Below are positions 1-5,396 of a stretch of DNA of 6,243 bases, piece by piece (the stretch's first letter is position 1; every line of letters starts with the position of its first letter). The position numbers and the translations under genes were made by a program. The stretch comes from Bordetella parapertussis (lineage in GTDB: Bacteria > Pseudomonadota > Gammaproteobacteria > Burkholderiales > SG8-39): NCBI GenBank assembly GCA_945906975.1, contig CAMDRY010000204.1, forward strand, positions 1-6,243, written 5' to 3'. The notes under the pieces are model-generated. The model was not told where the DNA came from and made no database searches. It saw only the letters and a program-made list of their open reading frames with translations.

Positions 1-627
1 CTCATCGCCCTGCCCATAGGCCTGTTTGCGTCGCGCAACCTGATGCCGGTATGGGCGAGCTGGCCGGCGCGCGCCATCATCGCCCTCGCCCGCTCCTTCC
101 ATCCGGTGATCGTTGCCATCCTGTTCGTCAAGGCGGTGGGCTTTGGCGCCATGGCCGGCATCCTCGCCCTCGTCGTCGCCTCGGTCGGATTTCTCGGCAA
201 GCTCTTTGCCGAGGCCATCGAGGAGATCTCGCTCAAACAGGTCGAGGCGGTGCGCGCCACCGGCGCCCCCTTCATGAGCCTGATCAGCTACGGCGTGCTG
301 CCGCAGGTGTTCTCGCGCTTCATCGGCTTTGCCACCTACCAGCTCGACTCCAACCTGCGCAACTCCACCATGGTGGGCATCGTCGGCGCCGGTGGCATAG
401 GCGGCACGCTGTTCTCGGCCTTCCAGCGCTTTGACTACGATTTTGTTTGCGCCATCCTGCTGTGCATCATCGGCATGATCATGGTTGGCGAGGTGCTCGC
501 CGGCATGGTGCGCGGTATTTTTCTTGAGCGGCGCCTGGGCATCTTCGAGCGCCTTGATCGCACCGGCCGGCCCGACCCGCGCCAGCCCCGGACGCCCAAA
601 ATCGGCAGCGAGAAAGCCAATGACTGA
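1..627 (+). CDS. phnE: Phosphonate-type ABC transporter permease PhnE (first copy, 5' end missing)
   Basis: Inner-membrane permease subunit of a phosphonate (or related reduced-phosphorus) importer, which would work with a PhnC ATPase and PhnD binding protein. The reading frame is open from base 1, so the gene begins outside the window; 208 residues are visible. Several hydrophobic segments are seen, for example AIIALARSFHPVIVAILFV and the C-terminal FVCAILLCIIGMIMVGEVLAG. The cytoplasmic EAA coupling loop is clear (AEAIEEISLKQVEAVRATGA followed by a LPQ), as is the family-typical VGIVGAGGIGGTL stretch. The visible N-terminal sequence LIALPIGLFASRN aligns with ALPIGLCAAHN of the next gene, so the two are paralogues. 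The stop overlaps the next start by 8 bases, which indicates translational coupling in one operon. The true substrate (phosphonate, phosphite or other) cannot be read from the permease. Confidence 0.93.
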   Translation, partial: LIALPIGLFASRNLMPVWASWPARAIIALARSFHPVIVAILFVKAVGFGAMAGILALVVASVGFLGKLFAEAIEEISLKQVEAVRATGAPFMSLISYGVLPQVFSRFIGFATYQLDSNLRNSTMVGIVGAGGIGGTLFSAFQRFDYDFVCAILLCIIGMIMVGEVLAGMVRGIFLERRLGIFERLDRTGRPDPRQPRTPKIGSEKAND

Positions 628-1465
628 ACCGCGGCCGCAACCGGGCACCAACGACCAGCGCAAAGTCACAGACTCGCCGACGCTGCACTGGGAGCGCTTT
701 AGCTTCGGCGAGCAGATGGCGCGCTTTGCCGTCTACCTCATCATCGTCAGCGCGATCGTGATGTCGGTGCGCTCGATCGAGGTCATCCCCGAGTTTTTGT
801 ACGATGCGCCCGAGCAGATGAAAGACCTCTTTGTGCGCATGTGGCCGATCGCCTTCGACCACTACCGCGGCGGCGTGCACGATGCGCTCATCGACACGCT
901 GCACATCGCCACGCTGGGCACCATACTCGCCGTCGCCATGGCGCTGCCCATAGGCCTGTGCGCGGCGCACAACATCGTGCCCCACCACGGCGTGAACTAC
1001 ATCGCCAAGCTGCTGCTGGTGTCGAGCCGCTCGGTCAACTCGCTGGTCTGGGCGCTGCTCTTCGTGGGGGTGTTCGGCCCCGGCGCGCTGGCCGGCACGC
1101 TGGCCATCGCCTTTCGCTCCATCGGCTTTGTCGGCAAGCTGTTCGGCGAGGCCATAGAAGAGACCGCGCGCGGACCGGTCGAAGCGCTCGAAGCGGCCGG
1201 CGCGCCCTGGGCATCGGTGCTGTCCAAGGCCTACTGGCCGCAGGTGCAACCGGCCTTCTGGTCTGTCGTGCTGTTTCGCTGGGACATCAACGTGCGCGAA
1301 TCGGCCGTGCTAGGCCTGGTCGGGGCCGGCGGCATAGGCATGGCCCTGGATACCGCACTCAACCTTTTTCAGTGGGACCGCGGTGCCATGGTGTTGTTTG
1401 CGATTTTTGCCGTGGTGGTGGTGGCCGAGGTGGCCGTCACCCAGATCAGAAAGCGTATCATCTAA
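620..1465 (+). CDS. phnE: Phosphonate-type ABC transporter permease PhnE (second copy)
   Basis: Complete 281-residue inner-membrane permease, a normal length for PhnE. The start ATG at 620 (MTEPRPQPG) lies inside the end of the upstream phnE and has GAGAAAG just before it. Longer in-frame starts further upstream would read through the first permease in another frame and are not credible. A hydrophilic N-terminal tail of about 35 residues is followed by membrane segments near 36-56, 94-115, 128-165 and 256-274. The EAA loop is near 178-208 (AIEETARGPVEALEAAGAP ... WPQ), followed by the conserved VLGLVGAGGIGMAL. Tandem phnE1-phnE2 arrangements are known in phosphonate operons, where the two presumably pair as a heterodimer in place of one homodimeric permease. 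No further transporter gene follows, so this looks like the operon's last gene. No clear terminator is visible in 1466-1630. Confidence 0.94.
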   Translation: MTEPRPQPGTNDQRKVTDSPTLHWERFSFGEQMARFAVYLIIVSAIVMSVRSIEVIPEFLYDAPEQMKDLFVRMWPIAFDHYRGGVHDALIDTLHIATLGTILAVAMALPIGLCAAHNIVPHHGVNYIAKLLLVSSRSVNSLVWALLFVGVFGPGALAGTLAIAFRSIGFVGKLFGEAIEETARGPVEALEAAGAPWASVLSKAYWPQVQPAFWSVVLFRWDINVRESAVLGLVGAGGIGMALDTALNLFQWDRGAMVLFAIFAVVVVAEVAVTQIRKRII

Positions 1466-1630
1466 GCCTGCAAGGGAGCGTCAATCGGCGTAGCAATCGC
1501 GTCAGGCAAATGAGCGCGCCTAGACAAGTTTCCCTCTGCAGCGGGGAATCGACAAGGGGACTTGCCCGCCTGTCCAATCAATCCCCGGGCAGCCATTTGA
1601 ACTCATGCCATCTGGAGTGTTCGAATCATC

Positions 1631-2122
1631 ATGCACCCGAACCGTTTTATCCCCCCCCGTCTTAATCCGTCGCTGTGCGCCGCGCTGATCGCCGGCGGCA
1701 TCGCCCTTTGTTTTGCCTCCGCTTCAGGCGCGCAAATCTATAAATGGACCGACGAACAGGGCCGCGTCACCTATTCAGGCACGCCGCCGCCGGGCAAAGC
1801 CAAGGCCGAGCCCATCCAGTTGCGCGGCGTTGAAACCTATACCGCAGGCCCCTCGCAGGCGCCCGCCGCTTCGGGCGCCACATCGGGCGCCACACCAGGC
1901 GCCGCACCCGCACGCGCAGCCGGGGCCGGTGCCGCAGCAACCGGTGCTGCACCAGGCGCCGACGCGGCCGGCACCGCCGCCGCCGACGCCAATTGCGCCG
2001 ACGGCCGCAGCAACTGCTCCCGCGGCGAAGCGCCCGAGCTCAACTTTCCCGAACGCTCCAACGAACGCGTGCGGCCGCAATTCACCATCGGCGTGCCGAC
2101 ACCGGCACCCACGCCAAAATAA
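1631..2122 (+). CDS. DUF4124 domain-containing secreted protein
   Basis: A 163-residue exported protein of unknown function. Residues 1-34 look like a Sec signal peptide: basic start, hydrophobic AALIAGGIALCFASASGA, probable cleavage before QIYKW. The mature N-terminus, IYKWTDEQGRVTYSGTPPPG, is the signature of DUF4124, a short domain common at the start of periplasmic proteins in beta- and gamma-proteobacteria. It is followed by an Ala/Gly/Pro/Thr-rich low-complexity linker at about 75-117, then a more hydrophilic tail with two Cys (NCADGRSNCSRGE) that could form a disulfide. GGAG at 1614-1617 is the only ribosome-binding-like sequence and sits 13 bases before the ATG, which is long. The gene is convergent with the next one and is probably its own transcription unit. 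Start and domain are fairly secure; the role is unknown. Confidence 0.85.
   Translation: MHPNRFIPPRLNPSLCAALIAGGIALCFASASGAQIYKWTDEQGRVTYSGTPPPGKAKAEPIQLRGVETYTAGPSQAPAASGATSGATPGAAPARAAGAGAAATGAAPGADAAGTAAADANCADGRSNCSRGEAPELNFPERSNERVRPQFTIGVPTPAPTPK
1871..1906 (+). repeat. 12-bp in-frame tandem repeat in the Ala-rich linker
   Basis: Two identical copies of TCGGGCGCCACA (1871-1882 and 1883-1894) are followed by a diverged third copy, CCAGGCGCCGCA (1895-1906). Each unit encodes a tetrapeptide of the SGAT/PGAA type. The repeat lies within the low-complexity linker of the DUF4124 protein, so slippage would change linker length without breaking the frame. Confidence 0.8.
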
Positions 2123-2144
2123 TCCGCATGACCGCGCCCGGCGT

Positions 2145-3125
2145 TTATTTCGGTTTGTTCGCGCCCAAAATCTTGTCCCAGCGCAGCATTTCGGCCTGCA
2201 GGAAACGGCTGAACTCCTCCGGCGAGCTGGCCCTGGCGACCAGGCCCATGTCCTCGAAGCGCTTGGTGATCTCGGCGCTGTTGAGCACCTTGCCGATTTC
2301 GCTGTTGAGCTTTTGCATCACCTCCGCCGGCAGCCTGGCCGGCGCGAACACGCCGCCCCAGCTGGCAAAGTCGTAGCCGGGCGCCGCCGCTTCGGTGGCG
2401 GTGGGCAGGTTGGGGAATTGCGGGTTGCGTGCCGGGGTGCTGACCGCCAGCGCGCGCAATGAGCCCGACTTGATGTGCGGCGCCGAGGCGGCGAGCGGGT
2501 CGATCATGAAGGTGATGCGATTGGAGATCAGGTCCGGGTGCGCCGCAGAACTGCCCTTGTACTGGATCTCGGTCATGTCGGTGAGGCCGCTGACCGTCTG
2601 CGCGAACAGCAGCGTCGCCAGTTGCTGCGGGCTGCCCTGGCCGGTGGAACCGTAGCTGACCTTGCCCGGATTGTCGCGGATGTACTTGATCAGGCCCTCT
2701 AGCGTTGTCACCGGCAGTTGTGCGCTCACCACAAACACATAAGGCGTCATGTGCGTCAGCGACACCGGCGCGAAATCCTTGATGGTGTCGAAGGGCAGGT
2801 CCTTCATCAGGATGGGGTTGATCGCCATGTTGGCCGCCGCCTGCAACAGCGTGTAGCCGTCGGGCGCGGCCTTGGCGACAAAATCGGCACCCAGGGTTTG
2901 CGAAGCGCCGGGCTTATTCTCAATCACCACCGGCTTGCCCAGCGCGCCGGTGAGCTTGTCACCGACGATGCGCGCCACCAGGTCGCTGGGGCCGCCGGTG
3001 GTCACCGGCACGATCAGGCGTATGGGTTTGTTCGGGTAGGCCGACTGCGCGTGAAGGGCGAAGGGCGCGGCGGCCAATACCGCAGACAGCATCAGCCGGC
3101 GGGCGGCGGGCGGGAAGAGGTGCAT
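2145..3125 (-). CDS. Bug-family (TctC-like) tripartite tricarboxylate transporter substrate-binding protein
   Basis: Periplasmic binding protein of 326 residues, the normal length for the Bug/TctC family, which binds carboxylates and related small molecules for TTT-type uptake or sensing. Residues 1-26 form a signal peptide (AARRLMLSAVLAAAPFALHA, cleaved before QSAYPNKPI). The mature protein begins with the family signature YPNKPIRLIVPVTTGGPSD, then ARIVGDKLTGALGKPVVIENKPGA and a DGYTLL motif near 89-94. The C-terminal half has SGSLRALAVSTPAR and LPTATEAAAPGYDFASWGG. The ATG at 3125 is chosen because AAGGAGA lies 5 bases upstream and a signal peptide follows directly; the frame stays open to 3308, but that extension has no such support. 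No TctA/TctB membrane genes are nearby, so it is an orphan receptor, as is common in Bordetella-like and Comamonadaceae genomes. The ligand cannot be predicted. Confidence 0.94.
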   Translation of the reverse strand: MHLFPPAARRLMLSAVLAAAPFALHAQSAYPNKPIRLIVPVTTGGPSDLVARIVGDKLTGALGKPVVIENKPGASQTLGADFVAKAAPDGYTLLQAAANMAINPILMKDLPFDTIKDFAPVSLTHMTPYVFVVSAQLPVTTLEGLIKYIRDNPGKVSYGSTGQGSPQQLATLLFAQTVSGLTDMTEIQYKGSSAAHPDLISNRITFMIDPLAASAPHIKSGSLRALAVSTPARNPQFPNLPTATEAAAPGYDFASWGGVFAPARLPAEVMQKLNSEIGKVLNSAEITKRFEDMGLVARASSPEEFSRFLQAEMLRWDKILGANKPK

Positions 3126-3130
3126 GGTGG

Positions 3131-3137
3131 TCTCCTT
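3131..3137 (-). promoter_or_regulatory. Ribosome binding site deciding the Bug gene start
   Basis: On the - strand this reads AAGGAGA, 5 bases before the ATG at 3125. It fixes that ATG over the in-frame upstream starts. Confidence 0.85.
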
Positions 3138-3149
3138 GGATTGGTACGA

Positions 3150-3169
3150 CTTATAGTTTTGTGCGCACA
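3150..3169 (-). promoter_or_regulatory. Candidate -10 box and palindrome upstream of the Bug gene
   Basis: On the - strand TATAAG (3155-3150) is a fair -10 match about 25 bases upstream of the ATG. Just upstream is the perfect 10-bp palindrome TGTGCGCACA (3160-3169), which would fall in the -10/-35 spacer where a repressor could act. I see no good -35 at 16-18 bp, so this is a weak inference. Confidence 0.3.
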
Positions 3170-3304
3170 GCATACCGCGCCTGAAAGGAACAACCCAAGA
3201 ACAAGCCTGGATGTCCTCGTCGGGGGGCGACAGCACCGCTGCGCGGCGCGCGGCGACCCCCAAAAAGCTGCGGCTTAAGGGCATATAGGCGACGGGGAAA
3301 TAGC

Positions 3305-3318
3305 GCACTGAGAAGTGC
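3305..3318. repeat. Small hairpin with GAGA tetraloop next to the 12-bp inverted repeat
   Basis: GCACT (3305-3309) and AGTGC (3314-3318) flank GAGA, which fits a GNRA tetraloop when read on the + strand. It lies only 3 bases from the larger inverted repeat at 3322-3358, forming a tandem-hairpin block between the Bug gene leader and the 61-residue ORF. No coding role is apparent. A 5-bp stem alone could be chance. Confidence 0.4.
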
Positions 3319-3321
3319 CGC

Positions 3322-3358
3322 CGGCTGGAAATGCCCGCCAGACGGTCATTTCCAGCCG
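3322..3358 (-). terminator. Strong hairpin, possible terminator of the - strand gene cluster
   Basis: A perfect 12-bp inverted repeat, CGGCTGGAAATG (3322-3333) and CATTTCCAGCCG (3347-3358), surrounds a 13-base loop that itself holds CCG/CGG. On the - strand it begins 14 bases after the stop of the 61-residue ORF, the right place for a transcription end. There is no T-run after the stem, so a Rho-independent terminator is not proven. It is adjacent to a second small hairpin, GCACT-GAGA-AGTGC, at 3305-3318. The pair could instead be a dispersed extragenic repeat. Confidence 0.5.
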
Positions 3359-3372
3359 ATGACTAACTAGTT

Positions 3373-3558
3373 CTAGCCTCGTTTTGTAAGCAATTGGGCT
3401 GCAGGCATAGCGTCGTGCTCCCCGCGAGCGCGCGCAAGCAAGCACTGATGTACTGCGGCAGCCGGATATACACGTCTGTCTCGGGCAACTTCCTCCCGGG
3501 CCCATAGCGCAGATGCGGCAAATGCACGCCGCTTTTGTGCGAAATCACCATCGGTCAT
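3373..3558 (-). CDS. Small unrecognised protein, 61 residues (possibly antitoxin-like)
   Basis: A short ORF of 61 residues beginning MTDGDFAQKRRAFAASALWA. I favour it over the overlapping ORFs in other frames because its ATG at 3558 has GAGGAG 5 bases upstream and it starts 30 bases after the binding-protein remnant ends, as in an operon. It is charged and probably helical (FAQKRRAFAASALWAREEVARD), with a VYPAAAVHQCLLARARGE stretch. That layout loosely reminds me of short helical antitoxin-like proteins with a Y-x-A-x-x-V-H segment; this is an impression, not a match. No toxin-like partner lies beside it. The last residues (PAAQLLTKRG) look uncharacteristic, so the C-terminus may be eroded. 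It could also be spurious in this GC-rich DNA. Confidence 0.45.
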   Translation of the reverse strand: MTDGDFAQKRRAFAASALWAREEVARDRRVYPAAAVHQCLLARARGEHDAMPAAQLLTKRG

Positions 3559-3563
3559 AGCAG

Positions 3564-3569
3564 CTCCTC
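3564..3569 (-). promoter_or_regulatory. Strong ribosome binding site before the 61-residue ORF
   Basis: GAGGAG on the - strand, 5 bases before the ATG at 3558. It is the main evidence that this small ORF is translated, and it decides the frame among three overlapping candidates. Confidence 0.6.
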
Positions 3570-3588
3570 GGACATCCCGGCCAACATC

Positions 3589-4011
3589 CTAATACTCCGC
3601 CGTAATCCGGAACGAGCGCTTCACCGGTTGCGCCGTGCCAGGGCCGAACCAGGTGTCCCAGATCTTCGCCGCTTCGCCCGAGGCTTCGAGCTCGAGCAAG
3701 GCCTGGTTCACGGCGGCCTTAAAGCGGGCCTCGTTTTTTGCCATGGCGAAGCCGACGTTGCGCGACTTAGTGAAGTCGGGCAGGAACAGATAGTCGTTCG
3801 GATTGCCGTCGGCGCGCACGAGGTCGATGTCGTAACCGCTGAGCGTGCCATCGGCGGCCTTGAAAGCAAACGGCGGCGTGGTATCGCTCACCCCCACCAG
3901 CAGCTTGCCGCGTGACTTGAGCTCATCGAGCCGGTCGGCCAAGGCCGTCTGTGCAAAACCAACACAGCACAGCACCGCTACCAGCGCCCGCACCACGCTT
4001 GAATGCTTCAC
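3589..4011 (-). pseudogene. Amino-acid ABC transporter substrate-binding protein with an internal in-frame deletion
   Basis: Encodes 140 residues, about half of a normal polar-amino-acid binding protein of this type (about 260-290). Residues 1-25 are a signal peptide (VRALVAVLCCVGFAQTALA). Then comes the typical lobe-1 start, RLDELKSRGKLLVGVSDTTPPFAF ... GYDIDLV. The sequence jumps at residue 65/66 (near base 3816) straight to the C-terminal part: NPNDYLFLPDFTKSRNVGFAMAKNEARFKAAVNQALLELEASGEAAKIWDTWFGPG. In full-length relatives some 130-140 residues lie between these blocks and form the rest of lobe 1 and most of lobe 2, including much of the ligand pocket. The frame is kept, so a protein may still be made and exported, but ligand binding is unlikely. 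The start is GTG at 4011 with a G-run (4015-4021) just upstream. No permease or ATPase genes are adjacent. Confidence 0.82.
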
Positions 4012-4065
4012 GTGCCCCCCCTGTCAGCACCGCCGGCTCTGGATGGCCGGCTGGAGGGGCTGATA

Positions 4066-4224
4066 TTACAAGCTCTTGGAAACTTTCATACGGCCCTGCG
4101 GCTCAAGTTTTCCGATCGCTTTGTACTGTGCGCTTGTGAGCGGTCCATTATCGATTTCGTACGCCACAAAGGGCGTCTCTAGAACTGCCTTCCTGCGCGC
4201 TTTTTTCTTCGCTATCTTTTTCAT
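4066..4224 (-). CDS. Unrecognised small basic protein, 52 residues
   Basis: An ORF too short for usual cut-offs: ATG at 4224, TAA at 4066-4068. The product starts MKKIAKKKARRKAVLETPFV, continues AYEIDNGPLTSAQYKAIGKL and ends EPQGRMKVSKSL. The first 12 residues hold eight Lys/Arg, suggesting nucleic-acid or membrane contact; the rest looks like a small folded domain. I counted 76 G+C in 159 bases (48%), well below the surrounding genes, which points to foreign origin or unusual constraint. A perfect TATAAT lies about 50 bases upstream on the same strand. The ribosome binding site is weak (GGA about 10 bases upstream). The gene precedes the binding-protein remnant by 54 bases. I recognise no family. 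The long + strand frame covering it from 4076 is not protein-like. Coding is likely but unproven. Confidence 0.5.
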   Translation of the reverse strand: MKKIAKKKARRKAVLETPFVAYEIDNGPLTSAQYKAIGKLEPQGRMKVSKSL

Positions 4225-4263
4225 AATCTTGCTATCCGAAATTTTTTCGCAATTGCCGCCGCC

Positions 4264-4280
4264 TAATTTAAAAAATTATA
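4264..4280 (-). promoter_or_regulatory. Consensus -10 box within an AT-rich inverted repeat
   Basis: On the - strand 4280-4275 reads TATAAT, a perfect -10, placed so that a transcript would start about 40 bases before the 52-residue ORF. No good -35 is found at 16-18 bp (TTGTAT is present but only 14 bp away). The box overlaps the inverted repeat TAATTT-AAA-AAATTA (4264-4278), a possible operator in the spacer shared with the divergent WYL regulator. The -10 is seen directly; the operator role is inferred. Confidence 0.45.
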
Positions 4281-4340
4281 CGCGTTACCCAGAAATACAA
4301 TTTCGCTTCGATGTCACCTATCAGCCCTATCGCGAGGTGG

Positions 4341-4349
4341 TGCTATTCT
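4341..4349 (+). promoter_or_regulatory. Candidate extended -10 promoter of the WYL regulator
   Basis: TGCTATTCT gives a TGn extended -10 plus TATTCT about 30 bases before the regulator's ATG at 4379. Extended -10 promoters can work without a good -35, and none is visible here. Weak but well placed. Confidence 0.35.
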
Positions 4350-4378
4350 GCCTACTCTCCGGATCCGCACACACGCCC

Positions 4379-5355
4379 ATGGATCGCACCGAACGCTTTT
4401 ATCGCATTGAGCAGCTGCTGCAAGACCGCAAGCTGGTGCCGCTGCGCGATTTTCTCGACGAATTGGAGGTGTCGCGCGCGACCTTCAAGCGCGACATCGA
4501 ATACCTGCGCGACCGGCTGCACGCGCCCATTGAGTACGACCGCGACGCCGGCGGGTATCGCTTTGGCAAGCCGGCCCAGGCTCAGGGCGGGCCGCGGCAC
4601 GAACTGCCGGGGCTGTGGTTCAACGCCTCCGAGGTGCATGCGCTGCTGACCATGCAACACCTGTTGAAGGGCGTGGAGCCGGGCTTGCTGGCGCCGCACG
4701 TCGATCCGCTGCTCGCGCGCCTGCGCGGCATGCTCGCCACCGACGACCTCAGCGTGCCCGAGGTGGAGCGGCGCATCAAGATCATCCGCATGGCCGCGCG
4801 TAAAATGAAACCGGCGTATTTTGAAGTGGCGGCCTCCGCCACGCTCAAGCGCCGCCGCCTTGCCGTGCGCTACTGGAGCCGCTACAAGGACGAGGTCTCC
4901 GAGCGCGAACTCTCACCGCAGCGCCTGGTGTTCTACCGCGGCAACTGGTACCTCGATGCGTGGTGCCACCTGCGCAAGGACATCCGCAGTTTTGCCCTCG
5001 ACGGCCTGCGCAAGGCGAGCTTGCTGACCAGCACCGCCAAGAACATACCGAGGCCGAACTCGACGAGGTGCTCGCCTCGGGCTACGGCATCATCTCCGGG
5101 CGCAAGCTGCAGCAGGCCACGCTGCGCTTCTCGGCCACCGCCGCACGCTGGGTGGCCGGCGAAGAATGGCACCCGAAGCAAAAATCGCACACCGAAGCGG
5201 ACGGCAGCTATGTGCTGGCGTTTCCGTACAATGACGACCAGGAACTGGTGATGGACATCCTGCGCCACGGTTCAGAAGTGGAGGTGCTCGCCCCGCCCGC
5301 GCTGCGCGGCAAAGTGAAGGCGGCGCTTGCCGCGGCGTTCAAGCTGTATCGCTGA
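4379..5355 (+). pseudogene. YafY-family HTH/WYL transcriptional regulator, frameshifted
   Basis: Cytoplasmic DNA-binding regulator. From ATG 4379 (MDRTERFYRIEQLLQ) residues 1-60 form the N-terminal winged HTH (LRDFLDELEVSRATFKRDIEYLRDRL, then a wing YDRDAGGYRFG). The WYL ligand-sensing domain covers about 140-215, with the name motif at W190-Y191-L192 (RGNWYLDAWCH) and RSFALDGLR. After KNIP (residue 224, base 5050) homology moves to another frame, EAELDEVLASGYGIISGRKLQQATLRF through to KLYR and the TGA at 5353-5355, about 101 residues forming the rest of the C-terminal WCX-type region. One missing base near 5048-5050 explains this; restoring it gives about 325 residues, the family's usual size. 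As written, translation would end at 5251 with 66 wrong residues. No slippery heptamer is seen, so mutation or sequence error is likelier than programmed shifting. No clear ribosome binding site precedes the ATG. Its target may be the divergent - strand cluster. Confidence 0.85.
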
Positions 5356-5360
5356 GGCAG

Positions 5361-5372
5361 CGCAAATTTGCG
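5361..5372. promoter_or_regulatory. Perfect 12-bp palindrome after the regulator
   Basis: CGCAAATTTGCG is self-complementary over all 12 bases, 5 bases after the regulator stop codon and about 70 bases upstream of the next gene. It has the form of an operator half-site pair. It could be a regulator site for the downstream lipoprotein gene, or chance. Confidence 0.3.
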
Positions 5373-5396
5373 TAAGGACACCCCGACAAAAAACAG

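Noticed and set aside
485..619. Upstream start at 485 for the second PhnE
   Set aside because: It would need 45 extra residues read out of frame through the first phnE; the coupled ATG at 620 is normal for such operons.
479..1249. Long - strand ORF (256 aa) opposite the phnE genes, and the 841-1665 + strand frame
   Set aside because: His/Arg-rich antisense and shifted-frame shadows of clearly homologous PhnE coding sequence.
1466..1630. RNA gene or terminator in the 165-base gap after phnE
   Set aside because: Only short imperfect stems (such as TTCCC/GGGAA near 1530-1548) are visible; no T-run, no tRNA-like cloverleaf and no riboswitch motif recognised.
1713..2462. 249-aa + strand ORF spanning the DUF4124 and Bug genes
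   Set aside because: Pro/Arg/His-rich out-of-frame translation crossing two well-supported convergent genes.
3126..3308. Upstream in-frame extension of the Bug protein to 3308
   Set aside because: The added 61 residues would precede the signal peptide, and the strong ribosome binding site is at the internal ATG 3125.
3275..3505. 76-residue - strand ORF overlapping the 61-residue ORF
   Set aside because: No good ribosome binding site; it runs through the 12-bp hairpin; composition is Cys/Ser/Pro/Arg-rich as expected for an accidental GC-rich frame.
4076..4378. In-frame upstream extension of the WYL regulator starting at 4076
   Set aside because: The added residues resemble no WYL N-terminus, the family begins with an MDRxERFYRIEQLL-type start as at 4379, and the stretch overlaps the AT-rich promoter region and a plausible - strand small ORF.
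5048..5050. Programmed -1 frameshift in the WYL regulator
   Set aside because: No slippery heptamer and no obvious downstream stimulatory structure at the junction; regulators of this family are not known for recoding.
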